Shown: positions 49,546 to 60,000 of the stretch, piece after piece
How the letters are laid out: each line of letters begins with the position of its first letter
Numbering within the stretch: position 1 is the stretch's first letter
Source of the DNA: Bactericera cockerelli
Taxonomy: Eukaryota; Arthropoda; Insecta; Hemiptera; Triozidae
Reading direction: 5' to 3'
Assembly: GCA_024516035.1 (NCBI GenBank)
Contig: CM044958.1
Span: 29,357,755 to 29,421,754, forward strand
Length of the DNA stretch: 64,000 bases
Position numbers and translations under genes: made by a program
The notes under the pieces: generated by a model
The model's database searches: none
Told to the model about the DNA's origin: nothing
What the model saw: the letters and a program-made list of their open reading frames with translations, nothing else

Positions 49546-50388
49546 TTAGAAAGCGAATATAGCCAATATTTTTTGTTGCACCTGGCAGTGGATAGAGAAA
49601 ATATAAACTAAAAAAAACCGGATTGCTCACCTTAAACAAAACAACAAAACTTGGATAGTACTTTATCAATGTTGCACTTTTTGTATGCTGATAACGAATG
49701 CAACCTACAATAACAAGTTAATAACTAATAATACTATATGTATAATTATATAAGTATATAAAAAAACTGAGTTGTTGCTTCTCTTCTTACACAAGTATTT
49801 TGAGGAAGATGAACCTGAAGGAATCAACAATGATAGGAATACTCTTATTACTGTTTGACTCGAACCATGAAATGCAACTGTCTATTAAATCTGAGATCAA
49901 TGTGATTATGTGATTGGATCATTTTATTTTCAATGTCAAAAATTCCTCATGGTGTGAGCAATACAGAAGAGTATGAGACTTATATACTTGTTCAGTAAGT
50001 ACAGGTGCTTCAGTTAGAAACTTTATAGTGATATTGTGACGCAGAATAACACCCCGACACCACTCACCGCTCTGTTGATAAAAAAAACGGAAGTAACAGA
50101 ACTGCCCTCAGAGATCTACAACCTCAGAATCTTTATCAATAAATTTACCATCCACCTGTCCTCAGATGTAAATTTCAAGATTTGAATTTAGTTTTGAGCA
50201 GATTTTTTTGTTTGTTTTCTTTTTTCAGTGGTCTATTTTTTTAACCTTCAACATGTTTTTGAGTATGTAGGTATTACGAATAATCGATTTATTAATTAGT
50301 GTTTGCCATTAAAAGTTGATACAATTCAGATTTTATCGTTCTTCCACAGTATACAATTATACATACATAAAAATATAGCTACATTATA
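49546..50388. other. No gene seen
   Basis: AT-rich DNA, no recognised structure. Confidence 0.4.
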
Positions 50389-51447
50389 CAGGGTGATTCA
50401 GAAAAGTACCGTCAAACGTTAACCACATATTCTATGGGCTAGTTAAGGAGGGGTCAACTCTATAAAAGAAAGTGCGCAAATGCCTCCTAACGGAGGTACA
50501 CGCCCCTTAAGGTGTTTTTAAACAATCGAAATTTTCATTTTACGGCTTACCTATTTGGGATATCGCAATGTGGTAAAAAAATCACTCTCAATACTAGATA
50601 GCACCTTTCTTTTGGCACAAAATTTAACACCATTCCAATGTCAGGGGAGGTCTCAGGAGGGTCAGATGGTAGAAAAAAGGTTCTAACTTTTTAGTCGTTG
50701 CTTGTAATTGAATTTGGTTTTCACCCTACTAAAACGTCTGTCATTGTCTACAAAAATGTTCTGAATAATTTTTTTCTCAAACCAACACAAACGCTTGAAA
50801 ATCGAAATTGAAGGGCTTAAGCCAAAATAAGATTTACAGCAAATGTTCCACATGGGCTCCTCTGGCTTCAATGCAGACCTCCATACGCCTTCGAAAAGAT
50901 TGACGAACACGTTCAAATATTCCAGGTGTATTTATTTGTTAAATAATGAATTGGCTGAAAATTCTTGTTCTAAAATTGTATGCTAGTTGCATAGGTTTCA
51001 AAACTTAAGTGGTTTTAAAATCTTCAATTTCAATTTTCAAACATTTGTGTTGGTTTAAGAAAAAAATTATTCAAAACATTTTTGTAGACAATGACAGACG
51101 TTTTAATAGAGTGAAAAACAAATTCAATTACAAGCAACGACTAAAAAGTTAGAACCTTTTTTCTACCATCTGACCCTCCTGAGACCGCCCCTGACATTGG
51201 AATGGTGTTAAATTTTGTGCCAAAAGAAAGGTGCTATCTAGTATTGAGAGTGATTTTTTTTACCACATTGCGATATCCCAAATAGGTAAGCCGTAAAATG
51301 AAAATTTCGATTGTTTAAAAACACCTTAAGGGGCATGTACCTCCGTTAGGAGGCATTTGCGCACTTTCTTTTATAGAGTTGACCCCTCCTTAACTAGCCC
51401 ATAGAATATGTGGTTAACGTTTGACGGTACTTTTCTGAATCACCCTG
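50389..51447 (-). mobile_element. Mariner-like element with ~425-bp TIRs
   Basis: A 1,059-bp element with TA on both sides (50387-50388 and 51448-51449) and ends CAGGGTGATTCAGAAAAG. The left arm 50389-50813 and right arm 51022-51447 are inverted repeats of about 425 bp differing at roughly a dozen positions. The 208-bp centre holds only the C-terminal codons of a transposase on the minus strand, whose stop lies about 20 bp before the left arm. That is the expected 3' position, so an internal deletion removed the rest of the gene. The TA duplication and transposase tail place it in the Tc1/mariner (IS630) group. It is non-autonomous. Confidence 0.85.
50834..50935 (-). pseudogene. Tc1/mariner-group transposase C-terminal relic
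   Basis: The minus strand reads TPGIFERVRQSFRRRMEVCI and then EARGAHVEHLL before a TAA stop. The pattern V-x-x-S-F-R-R-R-x-x-x-C-I-x-x-x-G-x-H-x-E-x-L-L at the extreme C-terminus is well known from arthropod Tc-like DDE transposases. The catalytic domain and N-terminal helix-turn-helix are missing, so no activity is possible. Its position just inside the left inverted repeat matches an intact element's 3' end. Confidence 0.8.
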
Positions 51448-51449
51448 TA

Positions 51450-53244
51450 TAAATGGACATTTTTTATGGCGAAAATTGTCCGAAACTCCTTAACAACAGA
51501 GTGTATCTCAACTTTCTTTTAGTATTTTTATTGAAGGTTCTTTCAGGGGAAAAATGTTCCACTATTCAAGAATCATAGTATCAATTTTTTAACAATATGT
51601 TTTGTCCTTCTTCATATTCTGTTTAGTTACCTGATGAAAACGGTATAATATATATACGGGTAGCTCCGAAGGATTTACATCCACACTACTACGTCCAAAA
51701 TGCCATTAAGAGAAGACCTAGGTATAGCAGGTACTCTTTTGGGACGACAAATATATTGTTGAAGTTCAAGATCAGGTACAGCATTATTTTACAAGGTATA
51801 CATATTTATAAATAAATAATAATTATTAAGAAGAATTTTAATAAATGTATAGTCATATATTTAAGAAGCTTCACTCTGTATTGACCGGAGTGGGTTGTTA
51901 TCAGGCATTAGTCACTTGGTCCTCCTAAGCCAAGCCGGGCGCGGCGTAAGAAATTAAAACCGGGTCCCGCTATCTGTTAACCAAAAGTTTTAGGAAACCT
52001 ATCAATTTAAACCTTCCTCTAAGATACGAGTATTAATAGTTTATTTTTAAGAAACTGGTTGGCTATCAGCTTACGAGTGAATAAAGCTCAGATGACCTGG
52101 TAATCTCCTTCAATGCTTGGTGGATCAACTGTATGGGATGAGGTTCAGTTTATAAGAAGTAATTTACCTAATTTGAGAGTTGTATTTCTACATTCAAAGG
52201 GGTAGAGTTATAGAATATTGAGTGTGTGGAATGGTGCATTCTTAAATAAAAATGGCAACCTCACTAAGCTCATCAACTACTTAATAAAATTCAGGAATAA
52301 AGGAAATGAATAATCCAATCAGAATCTGATGTAGGAACTATCAGAAATTTCATCCTGTAGGTACAACAAGATGGAGACAACGAACAGCCGGCAGTACATT
52401 GCATGTTCCAGGTCAGGTGTTGTATGGTCCAATTACATGCTTCGTCAGGATTCACCATCAATCCATATGAAACATATCGCTCCATGTACATGAATACTTC
52501 CAATAAGTAATGTATCCATTCTATGTAAACATATTTTTTCCTGTTATTATATTTTTCCAGCAAAGCAGATTTTTTTCTTTCTTAGATAGCTAATATTTTC
52601 GTGAAGTCGTTACAATCACGATCTACCATGTTGGAGTTATTGAAAATCGTGTTCATGTTAGAAGTTTGTTGGTCTTCGATCTGGTCTGCTTTTATTTCTG
52701 ATCAAACCCAGTGAGCTTGTTATGAAAAGTTCAACCTTCTTTCGTTTTCTTATTTTGTGCTGCTAGATTTTGCAATTTCTGTTGTTTTGTTTCGCTATGG
52801 TTTGGGAAGTTCTATATTCATTGGAGTGATATTTATAGTTAGGTGAACTAAATAAATATTTTATTCACTTGATCAAGTTATTGTTTATTGTTTTCTCAAA
52901 GTTCCGTGCTTTATGTTCTGTCAGAACACGATTTTGAAACATATTTTTCATGAAAATAATAGCTTAAAGTTTCTAATATTCCAACATGATTTTTTTTTTC
53001 GCCAGCTCGAAGATGCTGAGAACTGGACCACACTATTGTCCCTAAAAGTCGTTCATCAAAACTAATTTTTATAAAAACACCATATTTATATCATAATATG
53101 AGTATTGGATACTTTGATTAACTAAAGACAATTAGTTATTAGTGTGAAATATTATTTTAATTGAACAATGTTTCTTTTCCATCTATATCATTCTAAAGAT
53201 GATCTTCATCTTCTATTCAATCCATAGACAGTAATACAGTAATA
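51450..53244. other. No gene seen
   Basis: AT-rich apart from a short GC-richer patch near 51930-51985 (AGCCGGGCGCGGCG). A 90-codon minus-strand frame at 52291-52563 is unrecognised. Confidence 0.35.
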
Positions 53245-53386
53245 CAGTCGAACATGGATATAAGAGAACTCAAGGGACCGGTATTTTTTCCCTTATAAAG
53301 AGATTATTTTACCTTATAGAGAGGTAAATTGCACCTGGAAATTGTTCTCTTATATCGAGGATTTCTCTTATATCCTGGTTCCACTG
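53245..53386. mobile_element. pogo/Tigger-type MITE
   Basis: A 142-bp element flanked by TA on both sides. Its ends are CAGTCGAACATGGATATAAG and, from the right, CAGTGGAACCAGGATATAAG. The CAGT-GAAC-GATATAA- terminus followed by CAAGGGACCGG is typical of pogo-like elements. The interior is about 90 bp and non-coding. TIR divergence suggests an old copy. Confidence 0.75.
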
Positions 53387-53481
53387 TAATTGAAAAATGC
53401 ATATCCACTAATTATGTATCATTACCATCAAGGCATATGAAAATTCATCTAATTTGTTCGAGTAAACTATGAGAAGGTAGA

Positions 53482-53711
53482 ATGAGAATTGGACACACAC
53501 GTGCTACACATAGTTTTCTATTCAAAAGATCTCCACCACCCTCCTGTCAATGTGGCCAAACATTAACTGTACTCCACATACTATATCCTGTGTCTTACAC
53601 ACCAATATCCGCGCCTCTCTCCCTGCTCCCCCGGCACTGACAGACAGTACCGAGAGCGTCGATTCTATGCTCCAATACCTGAGAGATCTTAAACTCTACA
53701 GCATGATTTAA
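53482..53711 (+). pseudogene. Jockey/CR1-like LINE ORF2 C-terminal relic
   Basis: The tail of a non-LTR retrotransposon polyprotein beyond the reverse transcriptase. In the first frame (from 53482) it reads RMRIGHTRATHSFLFKR, then a CQCGQTLTVLHIL zinc-knuckle-like block (C-x-x-C spacing reduced to C-x-C). Homology then switches to a second frame (53634-53711), DSTESVDSMLQYLRDLKLYS, ending at TAA 53709-53711. The frame change between about 53580 and 53634 shows it is broken. The reverse transcriptase and endonuclease are absent. The GHTR...H motif and hydrophobic tail are characteristic of this LINE group. Confidence 0.75.
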
Positions 53712-53760
53712 AATTAGGGAATCGGCTTGAACGACCTGTCTGTCGACAAGGTTAAAGCGC

Positions 53761-53764
53761 TTAA
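53761..53764. repeat. TTAA target site, left
   Basis: Pairs with TTAA at 54071-54074. Confidence 0.7.
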
Positions 53765-54070
53765 CACATACACGACCGGCACCATTTTCAGTGTATGTAC
53801 GCATGGGACCGCTATATCTGAGCATAGCACCGAAAAACCCGCTTGGAGAGTAAAATTATACAGGGGTATAGAGTATATTTCTATACTAAAACATAGGAAT
53901 AGGTGTCCCACCGGTGGGACAAGCAGGTTTGAAATCAAGAAGGTCACTTGTCCCACCAGTGGGACAAACGGTCCATTGCGTACATACTCACTTGTCCCAC
54001 CTGTGGGACAACCGGTCCATTCAGTACACACGCAGTTGTCCGACCGGTGGGACAACCGGTCGTGTATGTG
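53765..54070. mobile_element. TTAA-flanked palindrome-array element
   Basis: A 306-bp element flanked by TTAA on both sides. It has 15-bp perfect terminal inverted repeats (CACATACACGACCGG at 53765 and its complement ending at 54070). The TTAA duplication points to the piggyBac group, although the termini lack the usual CCC start. Its right half is an array of four near-identical palindromes. It encodes nothing recognisable. It sits 53 bp downstream of the Serrate exon donor, inside the intron. Confidence 0.8.
53904..54055. repeat. Four palindromes at 44-bp spacing
   Basis: TGTCCCACCGGTGGGACA at 53904, TTGTCCCACCAGTGGGACAA at 53948, TTGTCCCACCTGTGGGACAA at 53992 and TTGTCCGACCGGTGGGACAA at 54036. 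The cores are 44-45 bp apart, and the spacers of the last three share CGGTCCATT...GTACA-like text. The period suggests tandem duplication of a palindrome-containing unit. Confidence 0.95.
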
Positions 54071-54074
54071 TTAA
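54071..54074. repeat. TTAA target site, right
   Basis: Pairs with TTAA at 53761-53764. Confidence 0.7.
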
Positions 54075-54121
54075 AAGGAAAAAAAAAAAACAAAAAAACT
54101 ATGAGAAGAGTCAGAACTTGA

Positions 54122-54127
54122 ACTTAC
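54122..54127 (-). other. 5' splice site of Serrate exon
   Basis: On the minus strand the exon ends ...GGACG and the intron begins GTAAGT, the consensus donor (GT at 54127-54126). Confidence 0.85.
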
Positions 54128-54430
54128 CGTCCATCGAAATGTGAAAGGCAGGACGAGGTTGCCGTCCGCTCGCTCAGGGTCGGCGAGCGTGAAGGCATTG
54201 CCGCCGAGCACAGGACTCGACGCGTTCCCGAAGGAGCATGGCCCGACGGACGTGACGTTGCTCTGGTACTCCTTGAGGCAGAGCCGGAACATGGTGCTGC
54301 AGGGCACGGGGCAGGCAACCGAAGGCTCCGGGCGGTGCAGGCCGCCGCAGCAGAGGCCCGACGCCAGCTCGCCGCGGTGATTGGCTATCTCGAGAATTTG
54401 AAGCTCGAAAAAGCCCGACCCTCGTGCGCA
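54128..54430 (-). CDS. Ser: Serrate/Jagged Notch ligand, MNNL exon
   Basis: A 303-bp internal exon of exactly 101 codons, phase 0 at both ends. It encodes the N-terminal MNNL domain of a Serrate/Jagged-type Notch ligand, a membrane-anchored protein that binds Notch on neighbouring cells. Residues 6-15 read GFFELQILEI, followed by a paired cysteine at 27-28, Cys 40 and 44, FRLCLKEYQ at 48-56, GPCSFGN at 63-69, VLGGNAFTL at 74-82 and LPFTFRWT at 94-101. CLKEYQ and PFTFRW separate it from Delta. Two N-glycosylation sequons lie at 58 and 69. It is strongly GC-rich against AT-rich flanks. The signal-peptide exon and the DSL/EGF exons were not found, so this is a partial gene. Transposons lie within 60 bp on both sides. 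Confidence 0.93.
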
Positions 54431-54451
54431 CTGTGGACAGAGAAGGAAATA
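54431..54451 (-). other. Ser: 3' splice site of Serrate exon
   Basis: Minus strand TATTTCCTTCTCTGTCCACAG, a good polypyrimidine tract and CAG acceptor (AG at 54432-54431). The whole unique intron end is only about 21 bases before a LINE poly(A) tail begins, so the branch point must lie within this segment or inside the transposon. Confidence 0.85.
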
Positions 54452-54640
54452 TTTTTTTTTTTTTAAAGCTTTATTAGGAGGACAAACAGGCAACTGTATA
54501 AAATTAAGAAAAGAAAGGAAAAAAACAAAACAAATGACAAAATAAATAAGTAAAAAAGAAAGAAAATAACAATAATGTCCTACCTAAAGGGCGGGGTTAT
54601 TGCCTGTGGCAATCTCTTCCACCCAACCCTTTATACGGTA
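54452..54640 (-). mobile_element. LINE 3' end with poly(A) tail
   Basis: On the minus strand the block GGTTGGGTGGAAGAGATTGC, then GGCAATAACCCCGCCCTTTA, is followed by a T-rich untranslated region, AATAAA (54475-54470) and an A13 tail (54464-54452). This is the form of a 5'-truncated LINE 3' UTR. A second copy of the block lies at 55179-55227. It is in the same orientation as the Serrate gene and abuts the exon acceptor. Confidence 0.65.
54470..54475 (-). terminator. LINE poly(A) signal in Serrate intron
   Basis: AATAAA on the transcribed strand, 5 bases before the A tail and about 40 bases upstream of the Serrate exon. Confidence 0.6.
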
Positions 54641-54647
54641 AGAACCC

Positions 54648-54730
54648 TGTAAAAGGATTCTTACCGTAAATAAATATAGGTACCATATATGGTATATGGT
54701 ATATTTATTTACGGTAGGAATCCTTTTACA
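54648..54730. repeat. Inverted repeat, 31-bp arms
   Basis: TGTAAAAGGATTCTTACCGT... at 54648-54678 and its complement at 54700-54730 with one mismatch, around GGTACCATATATGGTATATG. Confidence 0.85.
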
Positions 54731-55178
54731 AAGTCACAAGTACATAAAACAAACATGAAAAATTACAATGTAAAAATTAACAAAAATATCACAGATAAAA
54801 TTAAGTATAAAAACATAAGACTAGCATAGATCATATATTATAGTAGAGGGTTAACGGATATCATCATTTACATGATTCATAGCAATTTTCTAAGACTATC
54901 AGGTTTATTTATTTACACTTTCTTAATTGGACTTATTATATACAACACAAATAATTACAAATTAAAATACAATATTATGAGAAGAAAAAAATAAATGAAT
55001 ACATATATACTCGTACACGGTGAAAAACTAGGTGCAAAATTTAACATAGTATTATGATTAATTAAACATACGGGGGACCCTTGCAAAGTTAGCATACCCG
55101 ATATTTTCGACTTTAGCATAAAGTGATTAGCATAATTTATGCTAACGAAATTTATGTATACATAACATATGTTCTAAC
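54731..55178. other. No gene seen
   Basis: AT-rich intron-like DNA between the two LINE 3' blocks. Confidence 0.4.
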
Positions 55179-55227
55179 TAAAGGGCGGGGTTATTACCTT
55201 TGGCAATCTCTTCCACTCAACCCTTTT
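55179..55227 (-). mobile_element. Second LINE 3' block
   Basis: TAAAGGGCGGGGTTATTACC and TGGCAATCTCTTCCACTCAA repeat 54585-54632 with a few changes, same orientation. It is a remnant of the same LINE family. Confidence 0.6.
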
Positions 55228-56464
55228 AATTTTAAACACAGATTCTGTTTAATGATGAATTAACACATTGATCATTAATAAATTGAGAGCTATTTCTGTC
55301 GGTATGTCAAATCCTTTTTCATAGATTTCCAAAGTCAAAACGACAGAGGATGAAGCGCTGAAGTGGCTTCTGTATACTACTCGGGCACCTCAGGCTAATT
55401 CCTGAGCTGAAACAATATCTTTCCTATATCAAATATTGAATATTTAACTAAAATAATAATAGTCAGTTCAATTAGGATTAAAATACAAGTCTAAGGTCAT
55501 AACCTTTGTTTTTATCTGGATGGCAGAGTAAGAACTCCGCATATGCAGACTTGAGGAATTCTCGGAGTAGGATGGTATTGCAGGATTGCTGGTACATTGA
55601 GAAGTGAATAATTAAAATCAATAAGCCTCAATCTCTTCAGTTCTCAGAGTCCCACCATCATGTTTTCACTGGACTGTTCTTAAAGATACTATACTACACT
55701 TAGATTTCAATTTTTTCTCTTCCTATAAACCTAGGTGAAGAATCGAAATAAAATTGAAGAATTTTTGTTTTTAATATAGAAGAATAATTGTCTTCCATGA
55801 TTGCACTTTGCACCGATATGATACCTACTATTGGAAATATGGTAAAACTTGTAAAGATATGTGTATCTAATTAGTAAGTTCTATATTTTTCAACTTGTAC
55901 GATTAAAAAATAAATGATAAATATTATTAATAATATTGTTCAAAGTTCTGAAAAGTGGAGCTACAATATGAAGTTATGATACAGTTATCGCAAGTCTGTG
56001 AACTGGTTTGTCTTTGTCTTGAATTTCTAATTTAATTTCCCAATGACCTCTTCACTGTGGTACAGAATAGGCTGCAGCCAATCAATACAATAAACATGAA
56101 ACCGCTCTATACCTTCTTATCTGAGCAGAAAAACCTGAATGATACTTATCTATCCGATAGAAGAAAGATCAGACCGGCCAATGTACCTTACACTCTGCGG
56201 GGCTGATCTCATCACTATGGGTTCTAACAAAAAGCTTGGTTTCCGGATGACCTGGCGAGTAGAACAGCGGCAACTATCACTTCTATTAATTCTATTAGCT
56301 CCTGCTCATTGGCTATGAAGTATGAAGCCTACTGTTCTTTTATTTATTTATTTTTAATATTGACAATATGTTTTTTTAATTTTAATTTGGGTTTAATGTC
56401 GCTTTCAACTGCATGGTCATATCAAGGGTGTTACCCTCCATTCGCAGGAAATTCACAAACCTGC
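55228..56464. other. No gene seen
   Basis: AT-rich, presumably Serrate intron upstream of the MNNL exon. Confidence 0.4.
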
Positions 56465-56605
56465 TACCCACTTTAACCTTACACAGCCAGGGTTGGGTCG
56501 GAATGCCAGCATCACGAAGTCTTCATCTCACTGGACGTTGCTTAACTTTGGTGATCCTACGAGAACCGGTGCAATCAACGCGCCATCGACAATGGCCAAC
56601 ATCCA
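56465..56605 (+). repeat. Dispersed repeat family R4, copy 4
   Basis: Contains CAGCCAGGGTTGGGTCGGAA, CACGAAGTCTTCATCTCACT, GGACGTTGCTTAACTTTGGT, GAGAACCGGTGCAATCAACG and CATCGACAATGGCC. It is the best-preserved copy in this window. Confidence 0.6.
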
Positions 56606-56651
56606 CGCATGGACGAAATTATTCTTGATTTGAGATTGGGAATATACTCTA

Positions 56652-57047
56652 ATAATAATTGAATGGGTGAGTAGAAGAACCAGGAATGTCAAAAATCGAC
56701 TTTTCAGGAAAGCAAAAATAAGATTTGTCTTATTTTTGTTTCCTGATGCCAATGAGTATAATAAAATTAAATTTTACGTTCCTTGTTATTCGACAAGATT
56801 CTCACAACTAGGTACTAATACCGCTAGCAAAAGTGGTCAGTGATTTTGTTACATTCCTTGTTTTACATCAGATTTTTTTTCCGCTTCCCCCACTTTAAAA
56901 TCGAAAAAAAATATACTTTTAAGGGGTATTTCTCCTTCATATTCACAGAGATGATAGAAAAGAGTACATTCTTTCTTATTCTACAAAGAAAAAAAAAAAT
57001 CGATTTTTGACATTCCTGGTTCTTCTACTCACCCATTCAATTATTAT
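56652..57047. mobile_element. MITE with 48-bp perfect TIRs
   Basis: Left repeat 56652-56699 and right repeat 57000-57047 are exact inverted copies (outer part ATAATAATTGAATGGGTGAG). The 300-bp interior is non-coding and includes a smaller inverted repeat near 56707-56742. The target duplication is not resolved because the ends are AT-rich. Perfect identity of the arms points to a recent origin. Confidence 0.8.
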
Positions 57048-60000
57048 GTTTCCTTCTTACATCTTTTCAGAAGAAGAACCAAGACCATTCTCATTGATGT
57101 TACTTAGAGCAAAATATAAATCGGACCAAGTGACGCTCCTACACTAATAAGGCACAACCCATAAGCCGTGTTCGCTACACCGACCGTTGAGTTGGGCCTT
57201 TTTGCAATCTACTCGTACAAGTTCTCTTGGCTCAAGTTGAGATCCAATGTTAGCAGACATGAAAGTTTTTAATGAAAGAATTCAGCTCGCATCCATCACA
57301 TTTTCCAGATCTCGGGCAGTTTCTTACTCGGCAAAGAAGTTTTAATTGTAAACCAATGTGTTTTACCTTCTCATCATACGAGAAGAAAGTTCAAATTTCA
57401 CACAGGTGATCTTTTGAATTTCACAATAAAATCACACTCGCTGCTGAAATCCCCGTTTACAGTTTGAACAACGGGAAGTGTAGAACATGTGTCCAACTCC
57501 AAACCTTGAACCATGGAAGTGCGTGATATTCACACAGGATTTTACAGAAGCATGGCACCGCAGTCCAGAAGGACGTCAAACTACCGAAGTTGATCCAGAT
57601 TATGGTCGGGTCTCATTAGAGGAAACGCGGCGCAGACATTTCGCATGAATGTACCAACAACAAGAAATTAGAATGTGGATTATTTCCATGCAAATCAGAA
57701 TGAGCAAAGCAAATGGCTAGGGAATGTGTATGCAAAGTTTATAAGCCAGTGGCGAACAGAAGGCTTTGCAATGGGTTCAAAATCATGTTTACCTACAGCC
57801 ATTGAAAACTCAAGTTTCGACTTGTTTCATTATTATTCAGTTGTAGAGCAGGTACAAGTTGGAGTTAGCGGAGTTAGCGAGGTTGGAGAGTATATAATTA
57901 TGTGTATTTACAATAATAGAAACATGAACTCTCTCAAACTGCCCTGCTTCTTGTGCGTTCCCAGATTTAATACTATTGTCAATTGTGATCAAATAACAAA
58001 ATTTTGAAGTGTCACCCAACCATCCTACCCAAGAGCCGTTTTCATGAATATTTAATAGATGATAAAAAAAAAAAAAAAAATATCCACGTTTACAAATTTT
58101 GTGAATAGTGAATAGAACATTCTATTTCTAGGTCTTCTCGTGGAACATTAAAATAAAGATCATCTTAGTTTATGGCAATTCATATCGCATTTTTCACCTT
58201 AGTAAATTATCTACAAATGTGTTGCCGAAAGTCGTAATTTACGGAACATGCACCGACACTGGAAATGGCAAAAACGGCGAGAGAAGTTGTTAGTGAAAAA
58301 CACACCACGTCTCCCATGCGATGTGATTGGCTAAATAGAAATCACATGGTGTTCCCATTATAGTATCTATCAAGTGTTTCTCATCTCGGCAGCTCCTTGG
58401 TTGAGGTTCTAGGTTGAGTCTTCTATATCAACAACTGTCTGCGTCCAGTTGACATCTCCGCGAGTGATAGACAACTGAATGACGCTGCAGTTGCTGGTGG
58501 CTATCTTCAAGCAGCTAGAACAAAAGTCTCCAAATCTAAATCACACACAAGCAGCAGGATTCGTTTTAATACCTTCTCGCCGAGCGTTTTGCTATCCCAC
58601 CAGCCTGGCAGCTCTGTTGATTTTTTGGTGGAGATTCCTTTGGTATTTTGATTGGTATTTTCCTCAACGCTTTGTGCGCTGAGAATTTTTGCCAGAATTG
58701 TTTGTCAGATGGTTGTCTTCGGATGTGAAAACTAAACCAAGGATAAACTACGTTATTGCTTGTACCTAACGAACTACCTAAGTATGTAGCATAATTATTG
58801 GCCGAAAACTTTTTTTGATGAATTTGAAGTTTGTCTTTTACGATGTTATTGATGGATATGTTATTGATGTTATTGGTCATAAAGTATTGCCGTCTCCATT
58901 TCTACTAATTCTAGCAGCTTTGAACTTCTGATTCGCAAGGAACTGAGCGAGATAGTACTTGAGGTGCATCGTCCAACTTCACCACAAAAATTCTCAGGCA
59001 CAGTTTTTTCTATTCAGATTTAAATAAAAAAATATTTCATCAGATATTTTTGTCAATATACAATTTTTTTTCCGCTAACATTGGATACAAATGATACATT
59101 TTTTATTGACTTTTTTTTTCAAATAACTAGTCGAATTTTGAAAGATATCTTGCTGCATATCAGAGGTGCTGAGAAACTTTCATTTTAGCCAAAGGTAAAC
59201 TGAATCTGTCACCGCGTGTACATTATGTTCCCAATAATGTTGACATGAGAAACTTATTAACGTTATTTTTGTTCACCAACTTTATAAATGAGACTCATAT
59301 AAATTAATAGTCAGTAAGTTGGGTCATGTAATGTGGACGGTATAATGGGCAACGCGTAATGAAAGATAATCCGCTAATGTAGGCAATTTGGATCATTAAT
59401 GTCTTGTTAACCACTTGTGCGAGTAGGTTGTCTGCAATAATTTAAACTTTGACTTGCGCGGGATAAATGTTTTCTCTTTGAAGTCACCCACTTGCATGTC
59501 CGATTCACATCAGACCTACTTTCAAGTTAGACCTGTGAGAAGTGGCATTTGAAAGTACAATGCGTTCAAGTGCCCAAGAGATCAAATTTGCGAACACATT
59601 CCAACATAATTTCGCTGTTGATTCGTACGTAATTTATAAAATATATATAGTATATAGGGTTCAAAAATTGGTTATGAAACTGTTAAATGATGCCATAAAA
59701 TTATGACTATCCCATTTTAGAGATTCAAATTTTATATTGAACTGACCAACTTTGTATCATTGCTTTTTTGAATTTATGAAAACTACACTGATACTAATAG
59801 TCATGTATCATACACAGGACACTGGTGAAACACAATACTTCCACTGGGTGTTATGATACTTACATTATATCAAAAGTGAGGGGCGCTCTGAGGTACTCAT
59901 CCATGTCTTGAGCGCCTCAGATTTCAGCCCAGTAAGGTTTCTGTTACGGTTTTTACTCTACCGTCAGCGGTATGTGAACCGTGAACAAGGGCGAGTTCAA

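Noticed and set aside
50683..50916. 77-codon minus-strand frame at the mariner element
   Set aside because: Out of frame with the transposase tail, which reads correctly at 50834-50935.
53727..54074. 115-codon plus-strand and 113-codon minus-strand frames
   Set aside because: They translate the palindrome-array element. Repeated Pro-Thr-Gly-Gly-Thr motifs come from the palindromes, not from a protein.
54141..54380. Open frames on the plus strand and second minus frame over the Serrate exon
   Set aside because: Shadows caused by the GC-rich true exon. Only the minus frame with FELQIL and CLKEYQ has a family match.
54431..54493. Upstream extension of the Serrate frame through the LINE tail
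   Set aside because: It starts at a non-ATG codon and runs through poly(A) and the splice acceptor. The exon begins at 54430.
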